Assembly: GCA_030054195.1 (NCBI GenBank)
Contig: JASGCJ010000005.1
Span: 31,520 to 65,046, forward strand
DNA: 33,527 nucleotides
Source of the DNA: Minisyncoccota bacterium
GTDB lineage: Bacteria; Verrucomicrobiota; Verrucomicrobiia; Methylacidiphilales; Verrucolacustridaceae
Reading direction: 5' to 3'
Below the pieces are notes generated by a model that saw only the letters and a program-made list of their open reading frames with translations, did no database searches and was not told the origin of the DNA. The position numbers and the translations under genes were made by a program. Positions 9,032 through 17,907 of the stretch are shown piece by piece (within the stretch, counting starts at the first letter, position 1; every line of letters starts with the position of its first letter).

Positions 9032-9616
9032 TCAACCCCAAACAAGGGCGGCCGAAAGCGGAACAACCCATGCCATCGGCCCTTTGGCCAAAAATCCCAA
9101 CCCCATGCAGAGAAAGAAAAGGTAACCCACCCATCTACTTCGGCTTCCCATCCCCACCTCGACCAGACAGGCCAGCGCCGCCGTGATCCAAAAAGTCAGA
9201 CTCATATCCAAAGTGATCTGACGCCCCAACGCATAAGGCTCCATCATCGACGCAAGAATCAACGCCGCCATCCACCCGACTTTTCGTCCCCTCAAACGCC
9301 AACCCATCCATCCGGTCAGCCAAATAACCCCGGCAAACGCCAACGCCGACGGCAATCGAGCCGTCCACTCCGATACGCCAAACAGCCTATAACCAACGGC
9401 AGAGATCCAGTAAACCAGAGGAGGTTTATAAAACTGCTCAATCCCATTCAACCGTGGCACGAGAAAATCGCCAGTTGCAGCCATCTCCCGCCCGATCTGC
9501 GCAAATCTACCCTCATCAGGCTCCAAAAGACCAAACGAACCCAAAAAAGGAAATGCCACGACCAGCGCAAGAGCGAGAAGCAGGATCCGATCTTTGCGTT
9601 GCACCTGATTTTCCAC
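9032..9616 (-). CDS. ArnT/GT39-type membrane glycosyltransferase, N-terminal part
   Basis: A 194-residue ORF from GTG 9616, with AGGA 7 nt upstream. After the first membrane helix it carries the family's catalytic periplasmic loop, with LEPDEGRFAQIGREM (acidic residues used by lipid-linked-sugar transferases) and PRLNGIEQFYKPPLVYW. More membrane helices follow, then FLAKGP. Family members move a sugar from an undecaprenyl- or dolichyl-phosphate carrier to lipid A, protein or polysaccharide. Joined to the downstream ORF the product would be about 547 residues, a normal full length. The gene diverges from asnB 81 bp away. Cause and effect of the interruption are unknown. Confidence 0.75.
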   Translation of the reverse strand: MENQVQRKDRILLLALALVVAFPFLGSFGLLEPDEGRFAQIGREMAATGDFLVPRLNGIEQFYKPPLVYWISAVGYRLFGVSEWTARLPSALAFAGVIWLTGWMGWRLRGRKVGWMAALILASMMEPYALGRQITLDMSLTFWITAALACLVEVGMGSRSRWVGYLFFLCMGLGFLAKGPMAWVVPLSAALVWG

Positions 9617-9697
9617 CCCTCAATCCTGCCTCGATTCACGAAATCATCCAAGCTCGAGCCTTGAATCAACACCCACTTCAGTCGATTCTACTCACCT

Positions 9698-11590
9698 ATG
9701 TGCGGCATTGCAGGATTTACCACTCACCGTCACGCCCCGGAAAAACCGGAGGTCGCCCTATCCAAAATGACCGATGCCCTAACCCACCGGGGCCCTGATG
9801 CACACGGCGCTTACTCCGACCCCGGTGTCCGGCTTGGCCACCGTCGACTCAGCATTTTGGATCTTTCTGGCGGCGCCCAACCCATGTCCTCCTCCGATGG
9901 TCGTTGGCACCTTGTCTTCAACGGAGAAATCTACAACTACCTGGAACTTCGTCGCGACCTCGAAACTCGCGGAGCCACCTTTCGCACCCAATCCGACACG
10001 GAAGTCCTCCTTCAAGCGTGGGCTGAAGATGGAGCCTCCTGCCTGTCTCGTCTCAACGGAATGTTCGCCTTTGCCATCTGGGACTCTGCTGAAAAACGCC
10101 TCACCCTTGTCCGTGACCCCCTTGGGATCAAACCTCTCTACTATGCCAACCACCGTGGCGAGCTCCTCTTTGCTTCCGAACTTCGCTCTCTTCTCCGATT
10201 TCCCGATTTTCGACCTGGCTTGGACCCCGCCTCGGTCAACAAGTACCTCGCCCTCGGTTACATTCCTGCCCCCTCAACAGCCTATGCGGGAGTTCGAAAA
10301 CTAGAGCCTGGCCAGCTTCTCTCCTGGTCTCCAGCCAGCCGCCGAACCGAATATTTTTATGATCTTCCGATCGAGGATAATCCCGTCGGGGCAGGAACGT
10401 TTGATGAGTCCGCCCAAACAACTCGCGAACTTCTTCGCGAAGCTGTCCGCTACCAACTCCGAAGTGATGTGGAAGTCGGAATCCTTCTCAGCGGAGGAAT
10501 CGACTCCAGCGCCGTAGCCGCCCTTGCCGCTCCTTTGGCCCAAAAGAAACTTCACTCCTTCTCGATCGGTTTTCAGGAGGCCTCCTACAACGAACTTCCC
10601 TTCGCCGAAATGGTCGCTCGCAAGGTGGGCACCGAACATCACCACCAGACCCTTACCGCGAAAGACGTAGCCGGGGCCATCCCTGCCATCTACCGCGGTC
10701 TGGATGAACCTTTGGGAGATGCCTCCCTAGTGCCCACATGGTTTCTTGCCCGTTTGGCCGCTGGAAAGGTGAAGACCGTTCTAGGCGGGGATGGCGGAGA
10801 TGAACTTTTTGCAGGATACCCCAGCTTTCAAGCCCATCTTCTTGTTGAACGCCTCTCCTTTCTCCCCGTAGGCGTTCGCGTTGCCATCAACCATCTCATC
10901 CAGCGCCTTCCCGTATCCCACAACTACAAAAGCCTTCCTTTTCTCATGGCCCAGTTCCTCAAAGGACTCGGTCTGCCCGCTGAAATTCGTTTCCTTCTCT
11001 GGATGGGGGCCTGCGGCAACAGCGAACGGCACGACCTTCTCTCCCCCGACGCCCGCATCCAACTCCAGCGCCATAACGCTTTTGAAGATGTGACTCGTCT
11101 CGTCTACCGAAGCGGCCTCTCAGGCGGCCTCGAACGCATCTTCTACCTTTGCACGAAACTTTACCTTCAAGAGTGTGTCCTAACAAAAGTCGACCGCGCC
11201 AGCATGGCCCACTCTCTCGAGGTTCGTGTCCCATTTCTGGATCCTGATCTCGTGACCCATGCCTTTTCCCTTCGTTCCGACTACAAAATGCGCGGGCGCC
11301 AGACAAAGCTGATTCTTCGGGAAGCCCTAAAAAACGATCTCCCCCATGAGATTCTTCACCGCAAAAAAGCCGGCTTTGCTATGCCTGTCGCTTCTTGGCT
11401 TCAACAGGATCTTCGGGAATGGGCTCAGGATCTCACCCAACCCTCTCTTGTGGCTTCAACAGGGATTCTCGATCCAGCAACCGTCCACAGAATGACCCAA
11501 GAACATTTAAGCCACAAAGCCGATCATCGCCGCTCCCTCTGGTCTGTTCTGGCTTTCCTAGCTTGGTGGCGCGAAGCCAAGAATTCCTAA
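9698..11590 (+). CDS. asnB: Asparagine synthase (glutamine-hydrolysing)
   Basis: A 630-residue enzyme that makes asparagine from aspartate, ATP and glutamine. The N-terminal class II glutaminase begins MCGIAGF, so Cys2 is the catalytic nucleophile; LTHRGPDAHG and FNGEIYNY follow. The C-terminal synthetase domain has the ATP pyrophosphatase loop SGGIDSS at about residues 265-271 and the GGDGGDELFAGYP motif. No good Shine-Dalgarno precedes ATG 9698, but the MCG start is fixed by chemistry. In many genomes AsnB paralogues in glycosyltransferase or polysaccharide regions amidate sugars or other surface molecules, and a glycosyltransferase gene diverges from it here. General asparagine synthesis remains the simplest call. 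Confidence 0.93.
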   Translation: MCGIAGFTTHRHAPEKPEVALSKMTDALTHRGPDAHGAYSDPGVRLGHRRLSILDLSGGAQPMSSSDGRWHLVFNGEIYNYLELRRDLETRGATFRTQSDTEVLLQAWAEDGASCLSRLNGMFAFAIWDSAEKRLTLVRDPLGIKPLYYANHRGELLFASELRSLLRFPDFRPGLDPASVNKYLALGYIPAPSTAYAGVRKLEPGQLLSWSPASRRTEYFYDLPIEDNPVGAGTFDESAQTTRELLREAVRYQLRSDVEVGILLSGGIDSSAVAALAAPLAQKKLHSFSIGFQEASYNELPFAEMVARKVGTEHHHQTLTAKDVAGAIPAIYRGLDEPLGDASLVPTWFLARLAAGKVKTVLGGDGGDELFAGYPSFQAHLLVERLSFLPVGVRVAINHLIQRLPVSHNYKSLPFLMAQFLKGLGLPAEIRFLLWMGACGNSERHDLLSPDARIQLQRHNAFEDVTRLVYRSGLSGGLERIFYLCTKLYLQECVLTKVDRASMAHSLEVRVPFLDPDLVTHAFSLRSDYKMRGRQTKLILREALKNDLPHEILHRKKAGFAMPVASWLQQDLREWAQDLTQPSLVASTGILDPATVHRMTQEHLSHKADHRRSLWSVLAFLAWWREAKNS

Positions 11591-11629
11591 TCTCAATCCC
11601 CGGTTGGGATCGATCGCCAAACTATCTCC

Positions 11630-13246
11630 TTAGCGAATACTTCCTGCTCGAATCACTGTATCTTTCGGCGCCTTCAGTAGCTTTGGATAATCCGCGTTGG
11701 CATTAAGTCCCCGGCTCTCTTTACGTGCTAGAGAAGATTCCACAATCAAAGCCGCGCAGAGCGCCAGGTTTCTAAGCTCCAGAAGATCCCCAGTGACGCG
11801 GAAGTTCCAGTAAAACTCCTGCACCTCCTCCAAAAGTAGCCGTAAGCGCGATTGGGCTCTTCTCAATCGTTTGGTCGTTCTCGCAATTCCCACATAGTCC
11901 CACATCAACTGACGAATCTCTTTCCAGTTGTGAGTGATGACGACCATCTCATCCGCGTCGTGAGCCTTCCCCTCTTTCCAATCCGGAATAGAAACTCTAG
12001 CCACACTCTTCTTAAGATAGTGGGGCAGGCTTCCGGCAGCACGATGCGCCATCACAAGTGCCTCGAGAAGGGAGTTACTCGCGAGTCGGTTCGCCCCATG
12101 TAACCCCGTACACGCCACCTCCCCTAAAGCCCACAACCCCTGCAGTTCTGTCGTACCATTCAACTCTGCAGGAATCCCTCCGCACTGGTAGTGAGCCGCA
12201 GGAACTACGGGAATAGGCTGCTTGGCTGGATCGATCCCCAGTCCACGCAAGGTCGAGGTGATGGCGGGAAATCGTTTCTCAAGAAAATCCGATCCCTTGG
12301 AACGAATATCCAAATACACACAGACCGCACCACTCTCTTTCATCTCTTCGTCAATGGCTCTGGCCACAATATCTCGCGGAGCCAAGGATCCGCGCGGGTC
12401 CGTCTTTTTTGTGAAATCCTCACCTTTGGTATTCACCACTAACCCACCCTCGCCCCGCAGAGCTTCCGATATCAGAAAGCTTGGTGCCGACGGATGAAAA
12501 AGACAGGTGGGGTGAAACTGAACAAACTCCATATTCGCAATCGCCACACCTGCCCGATAAGCCATCGCCACGCCGTCCCCAGTCGCAATCCCTGGATTGG
12601 TCGTATACAGATAACACTTTCCACAACCCCCCGTTGCCAAGACCACCACTTTCGCAGAAATCGCAACAACCCTCTGCGTCGCACAGTCCAACACATACAG
12701 CCCTACAACACGGTTGGGCCCCTTCATCTTCATCTTTTTCGTAGTGACCAAGTCGATCGCAACAATGTCTTCCCGAACTCGGATTTGAGGTGAGGCTCGA
12801 ACAGCCGCCAACAGGGCCTTTTCCAACTCCCGCCCCGTAATATCGCCCGCATGTAGTACGCGTCTCTTGCTGTGCCCTGCCTCTTTTCCTAAATCAGGTT
12901 CCTGCTGAGATCCATTTTTTCTCTCGGTAAACTTCACGCCAAGCGCCACCAACTCCGCCACTCGCGCCGGACCATCCTGCACGACCTCCCGCACGACCCT
13001 CTCTCTGCACAAACCGGCTCCCGATTCCATAGTGTCCCGAATGTGAAGCTCAGCCGAGTCCTCCGATGAGGTCACACACGCGATTCCCCCCTGCGCATAG
13101 TTGGTATTCGACTCCGCCGCGTTCTTTTTTGTTAAAAGAAGCACCCGGGCATGCTCCGCTGCTTTCAAGGCAAAGCTCAGCCCCGCAATTCCACTCCCCA
13201 CCACCACAACTTCTGCCTCAAATTCCTGACTTGGTCTCCCCGCCAT
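11630..13246 (-). CDS. nadB: L-aspartate oxidase
   Basis: A 538-residue FAD enzyme that oxidises L-aspartate to iminoaspartate, the first step of de novo NAD synthesis. Seen: the dinucleotide-binding motif VVVGSGIAGLSFAL near the N-terminus, NYAQGGIA, QFHPTCLFHPSAPSFLISEA with the active-site loop that follows (LRGEGG), and HGANRLASNSLLEA near the FAD site. The C-terminal three-helix domain carries many Arg residues, as in the family. ATG 13246 is chosen; the longer ORF would start inside the tRNA gene. nadA and nadC are not in the window. It may be the last gene of the minus-strand block beginning at 19582, or have its own promoter overlapping the tRNA gene. It converges on asnB with a gap of 39 bp. 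Confidence 0.94.
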   Translation of the reverse strand: MAGRPSQEFEAEVVVVGSGIAGLSFALKAAEHARVLLLTKKNAAESNTNYAQGGIACVTSSEDSAELHIRDTMESGAGLCRERVVREVVQDGPARVAELVALGVKFTERKNGSQQEPDLGKEAGHSKRRVLHAGDITGRELEKALLAAVRASPQIRVREDIVAIDLVTTKKMKMKGPNRVVGLYVLDCATQRVVAISAKVVVLATGGCGKCYLYTTNPGIATGDGVAMAYRAGVAIANMEFVQFHPTCLFHPSAPSFLISEALRGEGGLVVNTKGEDFTKKTDPRGSLAPRDIVARAIDEEMKESGAVCVYLDIRSKGSDFLEKRFPAITSTLRGLGIDPAKQPIPVVPAAHYQCGGIPAELNGTTELQGLWALGEVACTGLHGANRLASNSLLEALVMAHRAAGSLPHYLKKSVARVSIPDWKEGKAHDADEMVVITHNWKEIRQLMWDYVGIARTTKRLRRAQSRLRLLLEEVQEFYWNFRVTGDLLELRNLALCAALIVESSLARKESRGLNANADYPKLLKAPKDTVIRAGSIR

Positions 13247-13258
13247 CGTAGGTATCTT
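13231..13258 (+). promoter_or_regulatory. Candidate promoter for tRNA-Asp
   Basis: TTGGTC (13231-13236) and TATCTT (13253-13258) are spaced 16 bp apart and end 12 nt before the tRNA. They lie on the strand opposite the first codons of nadB. The match to the sigma-70 consensus is moderate. Confidence 0.4.
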
Positions 13259-13270
13259 TCTTACTGAATT

Positions 13271-13344
13271 GGAGCTGTAGCTCAATTGGTTAGAGCACCG
13301 CCCTGTCACGGCGGGGGTTGCGGGTTCGAGCCCCGTCAGCTCCG
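13271..13344 (+). tRNA. tRNA-Asp (GTC)
   Basis: A 74-nt cloverleaf. The acceptor stem GGAGCTG pairs perfectly with CAGCTCC and the discriminator base is G. The D stem is GCTC/GAGC. The anticodon stem CCGCC/GGCGG encloses the loop CTGTCAC with anticodon GTC. The T stem is GCGGG/CCCGT around TTCGAGC. The 3' CCA is not encoded. Its last 9 bases overlap the 3' end of the opposite-strand TPR gene. Confidence 0.96.
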
Positions 13345-14268
13345 AGGTTTTTCACGTAAAACTCCTCTTAGCGAAGCAGGCTGAATTCGCTCATCCTGTA
13401 ACTCCCCATCATAAAAGATTTGCCACGTATATCCGACATAGGTTCCGCCTACACCCACCTTCGGCTCACACGTCACCACCCTCAAACCATCAGCCTCCTT
13501 CAACGGTGGGCCCTTCACCCATCGCACCATGCCCGATTCACTTTTTTTTAAAAGTCCATCCGGGCCCCTTTCAAAAAACTGCACTCTCACCCCCACCTTA
13601 CGGGAATCGAGCACCTCAACTCCCCGAATCGCACGCACACTCCAATCCACACGCTTTCCTCCCTCTACACTACTTTCCTCAACTCCCACCAAAGCCATCT
13701 TTCGGGGGTGTTTCGCCAATGTCTCCTCCCGTTGCTGGGCCACCTGCTCCAACCTCACCCGCTCCTGTAAGATTTTCGACCGTGCCAGGGCTAAGTTGCG
13801 CACCGCTCCACCCGCCTCACTTCCTTGAATCAAATTCCGCCACCGTTCCAAGGCCACTTTCGAATCCCCCCTCGCCTCCGCCAAAAGAGCCGATGCCACC
13901 CTCACCCGTTGATGCTTTGGATCCTGCAAACGTGCCTGCTCCAGTAACTTCTCCGCCAAATCCAACTGGCCTCGATTTTGCAAATTTCTCGCCTGCTCTA
14001 AAAGATCCTCCACCTGCGGAGCCGCCGCCTTGGCCGCCGACACACTCAATCGGACTGTTCCCTCAGGCATTGGCAGGTTTTGTAAAGCCTCACGAAACTC
14101 CTTCTCCCCCTTAGCCTCCGCCACCGCGGCCTCAGGATCAAAGGCCCACTCCCTTTCTCTTTCACCTTCGCCTCGCCGCATCTCCAACAACCCAAACAAA
14201 CCCACGACCTGAATGACTACCAGCACAACCGCAGCCCAAATCCATGTCCTCCGCTTTCCTCCGCTCAT
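13336..14268 (-). CDS. Membrane-anchored TPR-like protein of unknown function
   Basis: A 310-residue protein with one N-terminal membrane helix ([19 protein letters not shown]), so the bulk is probably periplasmic. Residues about 85-165 hold helical, TPR-like repeats ([20 protein letters not shown] and following). A beta-rich C-terminal domain with [20 protein letters not shown] follows. Its ATG overlaps the stop of the upstream small membrane protein by 4 bp (ATGA). The final codons and the TGA stop are read from the complement of the tRNA-Asp acceptor stem. I do not know its function. Its place in the block suggests it works with the Gld-like transporter genes. Confidence 0.75.
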   Translation of the reverse strand: MSGGKRRTWIWAAVVLVVIQVVGLFGLLEMRRGEGEREREWAFDPEAAVAEAKGEKEFREALQNLPMPEGTVRLSVSAAKAAAPQVEDLLEQARNLQNRGQLDLAEKLLEQARLQDPKHQRVRVASALLAEARGDSKVALERWRNLIQGSEAGGAVRNLALARSKILQERVRLEQVAQQREETLAKHPRKMALVGVEESSVEGGKRVDWSVRAIRGVEVLDSRKVGVRVQFFERGPDGLLKKSESGMVRWVKGPPLKEADGLRVVTCEPKVGVGGTYVGYTWQIFYDGELQDERIQPASLRGVLREKPRS

Positions 14269-14573
14269 GGACTTTTCGTGGGTGCGTTCGTTGCATTCGT
14301 AGCTCCACCACCCTTCCAGGGAAGCCCCAAATGCATTCGCGACTGAAGAAAACGAGTCAAGTTACCCATCCACTCACCCGCCTTTTCCCTTTCACTTTGA
14401 ATAATTCCTTCAGGCGTCTTGGCATTCACATACGGTCGCAAAACAAATACCGAAAGACAGAACAGGACCTGAAGCAAAAGGATTCCAGCTACCAAATAGA
14501 GAGCGACCCCATACATTTTGGGCCTCACCCGGGACTGGTCCCGCTTGGCTTGATCTTTTAGCGATTCACCCAC
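14265..14573 (-). CDS. Small membrane protein of unknown function
   Basis: A 102-residue protein with a charged N-terminus, one long membrane helix (YGVALYLVAGILLLQVLFCL) and a polar C-terminus ending [10 protein letters not shown]. No family is recognised. The start is GTG 14573, lying in the loop of an inverted repeat. The stop overlaps the next gene's ATG, so translation is probably coupled to the TPR protein. It lies 30 bp after the DUF4340 gene and is probably part of the same transcript. Confidence 0.65.
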   Translation of the reverse strand: MGESLKDQAKRDQSRVRPKMYGVALYLVAGILLLQVLFCLSVFVLRPYVNAKTPEGIIQSEREKAGEWMGNLTRFLQSRMHLGLPWKGGGATNATNAPTKSP

Positions 14574-14580
14574 ATCGCTA
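14559..14580 (-). repeat. Inverted repeat around the GTG start codon
   Basis: TAGCGAT (14559-14565) and ATCGCTA (14574-14580) are perfect 7-bp arms around an 8-nt loop. On the minus-strand mRNA the loop is GTGGGTGA, so the GTG start at 14573 begins the loop. This could modulate initiation or be chance. Confidence 0.45.
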
Positions 14581-14602
14581 GCTTAACCTAAATCGTCGGC
14601 GC

Positions 14603-14619
14603 GTCACCTCTGAGGTGAC
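14603..14619 (-). repeat. Perfect inverted repeat at the end of the DUF4340 gene
   Basis: GTCACCTC (14603-14610) and GAGGTGAC (14612-14619) are perfect 8-bp arms around one base; a real RNA hairpin would open to a loop of about 5 nt. It covers the stop codon of the DUF4340 gene. No T-run follows on the minus strand, so it is not a standard terminator; RNA processing or partial attenuation is possible. Confidence 0.45.
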
Positions 14620-16361
14620 TTCTCCCCCGCCCCGCCAGGATCCTGCCGCAACCCTGCCACAACACCTCGATCCACAACCCCCACCCAATCCTGACCGTCT
14701 ACTCGGATCCAAGCCCCTCCTTCCGGTTTCCCTTTCAAAGCAAAAATCCTCAACTTCTTGCCGTCTTTCCCATCCAAGACAATCTCCACCTCGCTTTTAC
14801 TCAACTCTGCTTTGCCAGGGAGCGCCATCCATCGAGTCACTTCCAACTGATCCAGACGCGCTACATACTCCGCCAAACTAGGCTTCTCTTGCCCGTCCCC
14901 CTTCCACCGACCATCCGCACCTAATCGATACTCTTTTCGAATACTTCCGACGGCCCAGATTAACCCCTCAATCGGACCAAAGTCTGCAGGCACCACTTTT
15001 TTGGGTAACCAACCTAGAGGTGATTCTGGAATGCCGCGCGCCAAAGACACAGGGACCACCATGGCCCCTGAAGTAGTTGACCCCCTGACAAACACCTCCT
15101 CCTTTGTTTCGTCCCCCAACTGAATCGTCTCCAACTGATTGGTTTTTCCCGACCCCTTAAGGCTGATCGTTTGCCTAGGCTTACTTAGACCCATGCGAGC
15201 AGGATCCTCCGTAGGTAAGAATCGGTTCGCGCGAACTTCCATCAAGGACTCAAGCCAGCTTTGCACAGCCACCCCATCCGCAGAAAAGCTGTTTTTCCCG
15301 AAAACAAGTTTCCATCCTCCGCCTGCACCACTCTTCTCCAAGCGATACTCTCCACCCTTCCCGCTCATTTCGACCCCATCGATCTCCCCGACCTGACCTA
15401 ATGTCACCAATCGCTTGTCCCTTACCCGATCCGAAAGTTTTCCCAACCCATCAACTGCCAAACGAGGCAAAAGAAAAACAGAAGCCTGATCCGACACTTT
15501 CGCAAACACCTGATTGGTATCCTTTGGGCTCGTTAATCCAATTTGTAAAATCCGGTTCGTCGCCTTCGTCCGAACCTCGAACGACTGTGTCGGTGCATTC
15601 AATCCATAGAGAGCGAGATCCCCACCCGAATCCGACACAAATTCAGCCGCCTTAAGAGCGGAGATTTCACCCAACACCCCCTGAATAGCCGTCGGATCCG
15701 CAGGTGCCTCCACAGGTTTCGTAATCAACCACCCGCTCTCCTTTTTCTTTACCTCCACCTCCAATGTTCCTTGATGCATGAGGAGTTCCTGCACCTCAGG
15801 TACGACCAATGGCAGCACTCTCTTTTCTCTCCACCCCGTTAAATCTTTATCCATCGCCTCTGTAAGCTGATTCTGCACAACTGCAATTCGCTCCACCTGC
15901 CGTCCCGATCGAACCCGCGTGTACACACCACCCGCCACAGGCGTCTCTCTTCCGACTTCAATCTTACACTCACCCTCTTTCGTCCCGATCACCAAGGTTC
16001 GCGACGGTTGCCCCAAACCGAAACTTTGCAACAACGACTCCTCTTTCTTTCCCTCAGGCAAAGTCTGAAGGCTTTCCACAAACTGCACCTCCGAAAGTAA
16101 TCGTCCTACCGTTGCCCCATCTGCCGCCCCCTGAATCGGCTTTTCCAACTGCCAATCTCCACCCTCCTTTTTGCGAAAAACAAACTCCCCTTTAGGCCCC
16201 TTCAGATCAATCCAGTTCGCCTCGCGCACAGGCAGATCCGTGATTCGACGCGACTCTTTCGCCATCCGCTCTGTGCCAGGGACTTTTTTCTGTAGAAAAC
16301 TCAGCGCACCCAACATCACCATCATCAAACCAACAGCCACTAAAAGAGACCGGGTGCTCAT
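14604..16361 (-). CDS. DUF4340 domain protein linked to a Gld-like ABC transporter
   Basis: A 585-residue protein with one N-terminal membrane helix (LLVAVGLMMVMLGALSFL) and a long beta-rich exterior. It shows repeated DUF4340-type segments such as GDWQLEKPIQGAADGATVG and SGWLITKPVEAPADPTAIQG, each with the W-x-L/I-x-K-P pattern. Families of this type are commonly encoded next to GldG-like proteins and ABC-2 permeases, and the same order is seen here. The biochemical role is not known. It starts 13 bp after the GldG-like gene. The C-terminus (EKSPQR) and stop lie in an inverted repeat. Confidence 0.85.
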   Translation of the reverse strand: MSTRSLLVAVGLMMVMLGALSFLQKKVPGTERMAKESRRITDLPVREANWIDLKGPKGEFVFRKKEGGDWQLEKPIQGAADGATVGRLLSEVQFVESLQTLPEGKKEESLLQSFGLGQPSRTLVIGTKEGECKIEVGRETPVAGGVYTRVRSGRQVERIAVVQNQLTEAMDKDLTGWREKRVLPLVVPEVQELLMHQGTLEVEVKKKESGWLITKPVEAPADPTAIQGVLGEISALKAAEFVSDSGGDLALYGLNAPTQSFEVRTKATNRILQIGLTSPKDTNQVFAKVSDQASVFLLPRLAVDGLGKLSDRVRDKRLVTLGQVGEIDGVEMSGKGGEYRLEKSGAGGGWKLVFGKNSFSADGVAVQSWLESLMEVRANRFLPTEDPARMGLSKPRQTISLKGSGKTNQLETIQLGDETKEEVFVRGSTTSGAMVVPVSLARGIPESPLGWLPKKVVPADFGPIEGLIWAVGSIRKEYRLGADGRWKGDGQEKPSLAEYVARLDQLEVTRWMALPGKAELSKSEVEIVLDGKDGKKLRIFALKGKPEGGAWIRVDGQDWVGVVDRGVVAGLRQDPGGAGEKSPQR

Positions 16362-16374
16362 CTCAAAATCTGAC

Positions 16375-17907
16375 TTAACTCCTTCGCCGCCACCAAACCA
16401 GAAAACCTAATATCCCCGTGACCGCAGGAATCCCCAAAAGCGTGGACAACATAATCATTCTCTGTTGCCCCTCATCCATCGACACTGAAAAATCTTTCGG
16501 TGTCTTGGGTGAAATTCCCAATGCGTCACTTCGCCCCAAAGTCCACTGAATCGCATTCACCATAAAATCCACCTCCAGCGGAGAAATATTTTGATTCGCA
16601 AAAGCCGAGGCTGACCCCACCACCACCGCTCGAAGCGCAGGACTCTCCTTGCCCCGATCTCCGGGCACAGTCCCATCCACCGCCGCCGCCACAGTAAATG
16701 GCCCCTTGCGATCTTCTCCTTCCACAAAGTCGCTCTTCTTCCCAGCCGTTAAAGGCCAAGGCTTGGCCCAGTACCGATCCGAAGTCTCTACCAACATTTC
16801 CGCCTTCACGGGATTCGCCGCTACCACAGGCTTGATCGTGATCGAACGAGCAGATCCAAAACGTAACGACCCCCCCACAGCCTCAATCCAGCGAATCGCA
16901 GGATGCCCGGAATACCGTGTCCCCACCGTCTCCTCATTCACCCCTTGGGTTAACCCCGCCGTGCTTAAAACTGCCACTTTACGAAAGATTTTATCCGCAT
17001 CCACCACCACCCCATGCTCCGCAAAGAGCCCTTCTAAACCTGTCGGAACCCCAGGATCCAACAGAAGCAATAGCCTGCCAGGCTTACCCACATACGCCTG
17101 CAAAGCCGCAACGGAAGGTGCAGGGAACTGAAATTTCGGTCCTGCCACCATCACCGCATCCGCATCCGCAGGAACTCCCTCCTGCTCCCCTAATTTCAAT
17201 GGCAACAGCTCCACATTCTGGGAAGCCAATCGTGCAGACAACAACGAGTACCCTGCTGGATCTTTGTCGGAAGAGTTTAAATTGTACTCCCCAGATCCTG
17301 AAGTCACATAAACCTTCGCCGGCTTGCCTTGGACTAAGCCACTGATGGCAGAGGAAATCTTTTCCTCGGCCGCAAACGATTTCACCCGCGCCGCACCCCC
17401 TGACATCATCGCCCCAGGATCAATCTCGGCCATATCCGCCACCTTTAAGATCCGCGACCGATCTGCATACTGCACCAAGATCACATTCTCATTACTCGTA
17501 AGCTTAAACTTCTCGGCCAGTTTTTGTGCCGCCTGAAAATCCAGATACGGTTGCACCTGTTCCACCTTCACCTTGCCACCGCTCCGATACTTGTACTCCT
17601 CCAACAACTTCTGCACGTCTTCTTGGATCAGACTTCCGGAAGTATCTTGTTCAGGGGCCAAAAAGGCGGTCAACGTCACCTCTCCAGGTAGATTTTTCAG
17701 GAGATTCAGGGTCTGCCCCGATAATTTCTGGAACTGATTTAGCGAGAAGTCTGCACGATGATAATGTCTCCAACTGATGTAATTCGCCCCGGCAAAAAGG
17801 AAGATCAGGATCGGCAGGAAAATCCACTGATTGATCGACTGGGTGCGCCGTTCTCGACGTAAAGCAGAAAGAGTAGGAGGAGTAGGTCGGCTCATCGGTT
17901 TACCCAT
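16375..17907 (-). CDS. GldG-like ABC transporter auxiliary protein
   Basis: A 510-residue protein with one membrane helix near the N-terminus (WIFLPILIFLFAGANYISW), a large exterior domain and a C-terminal helix (GIPAVTGILGFLVWW) before a basic tail. It resembles the GldG/ABC-type uncharacterised transport auxiliary family: LNQFQKLSGQTLNLLKNLPG, then KVYVTSGSGEYNL, and PGRLLLLLDPGV. In Bacteroidota GldG works with GldA and GldF and affects gliding; elsewhere the role is unclear. ATG 17907 overlaps the permease gene by 8 bp; ATG 17895 is an alternative start. Confidence 0.88.
   Translation of the reverse strand: MGKPMSRPTPPTLSALRRERRTQSINQWIFLPILIFLFAGANYISWRHYHRADFSLNQFQKLSGQTLNLLKNLPGEVTLTAFLAPEQDTSGSLIQEDVQKLLEEYKYRSGGKVKVEQVQPYLDFQAAQKLAEKFKLTSNENVILVQYADRSRILKVADMAEIDPGAMMSGGAARVKSFAAEEKISSAISGLVQGKPAKVYVTSGSGEYNLNSSDKDPAGYSLLSARLASQNVELLPLKLGEQEGVPADADAVMVAGPKFQFPAPSVAALQAYVGKPGRLLLLLDPGVPTGLEGLFAEHGVVVDADKIFRKVAVLSTAGLTQGVNEETVGTRYSGHPAIRWIEAVGGSLRFGSARSITIKPVVAANPVKAEMLVETSDRYWAKPWPLTAGKKSDFVEGEDRKGPFTVAAAVDGTVPGDRGKESPALRAVVVGSASAFANQNISPLEVDFMVNAIQWTLGRSDALGISPKTPKDFSVSMDEGQQRMIMLSTLLGIPAVTGILGFLVWWRRRS

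Noticed and set aside
9032-9034. TGA as a sense codon (tryptophan, glycine or selenocysteine)
   Set aside because: TGA is the normal stop of several intact genes here, and no selenocysteine insertion hairpin was recognised after it.
11596-11610. Possible terminator between asnB and nadB (ATCCC/GGGAT, 5-nt loop)
   Set aside because: Stem is only 5 bp and no T-run follows on either strand.
13247-13309. Longer N-terminus for nadB
   Set aside because: It would start with GTG inside tRNA-Asp; ATG 13246 directly precedes the conserved FAD motif.
13506-14114. 202-residue Pro-rich plus-strand ORF
   Set aside because: Shadow of the TPR gene; Pro-rich translation is typical of the antisense of Gly/Arg-rich coding in this window.
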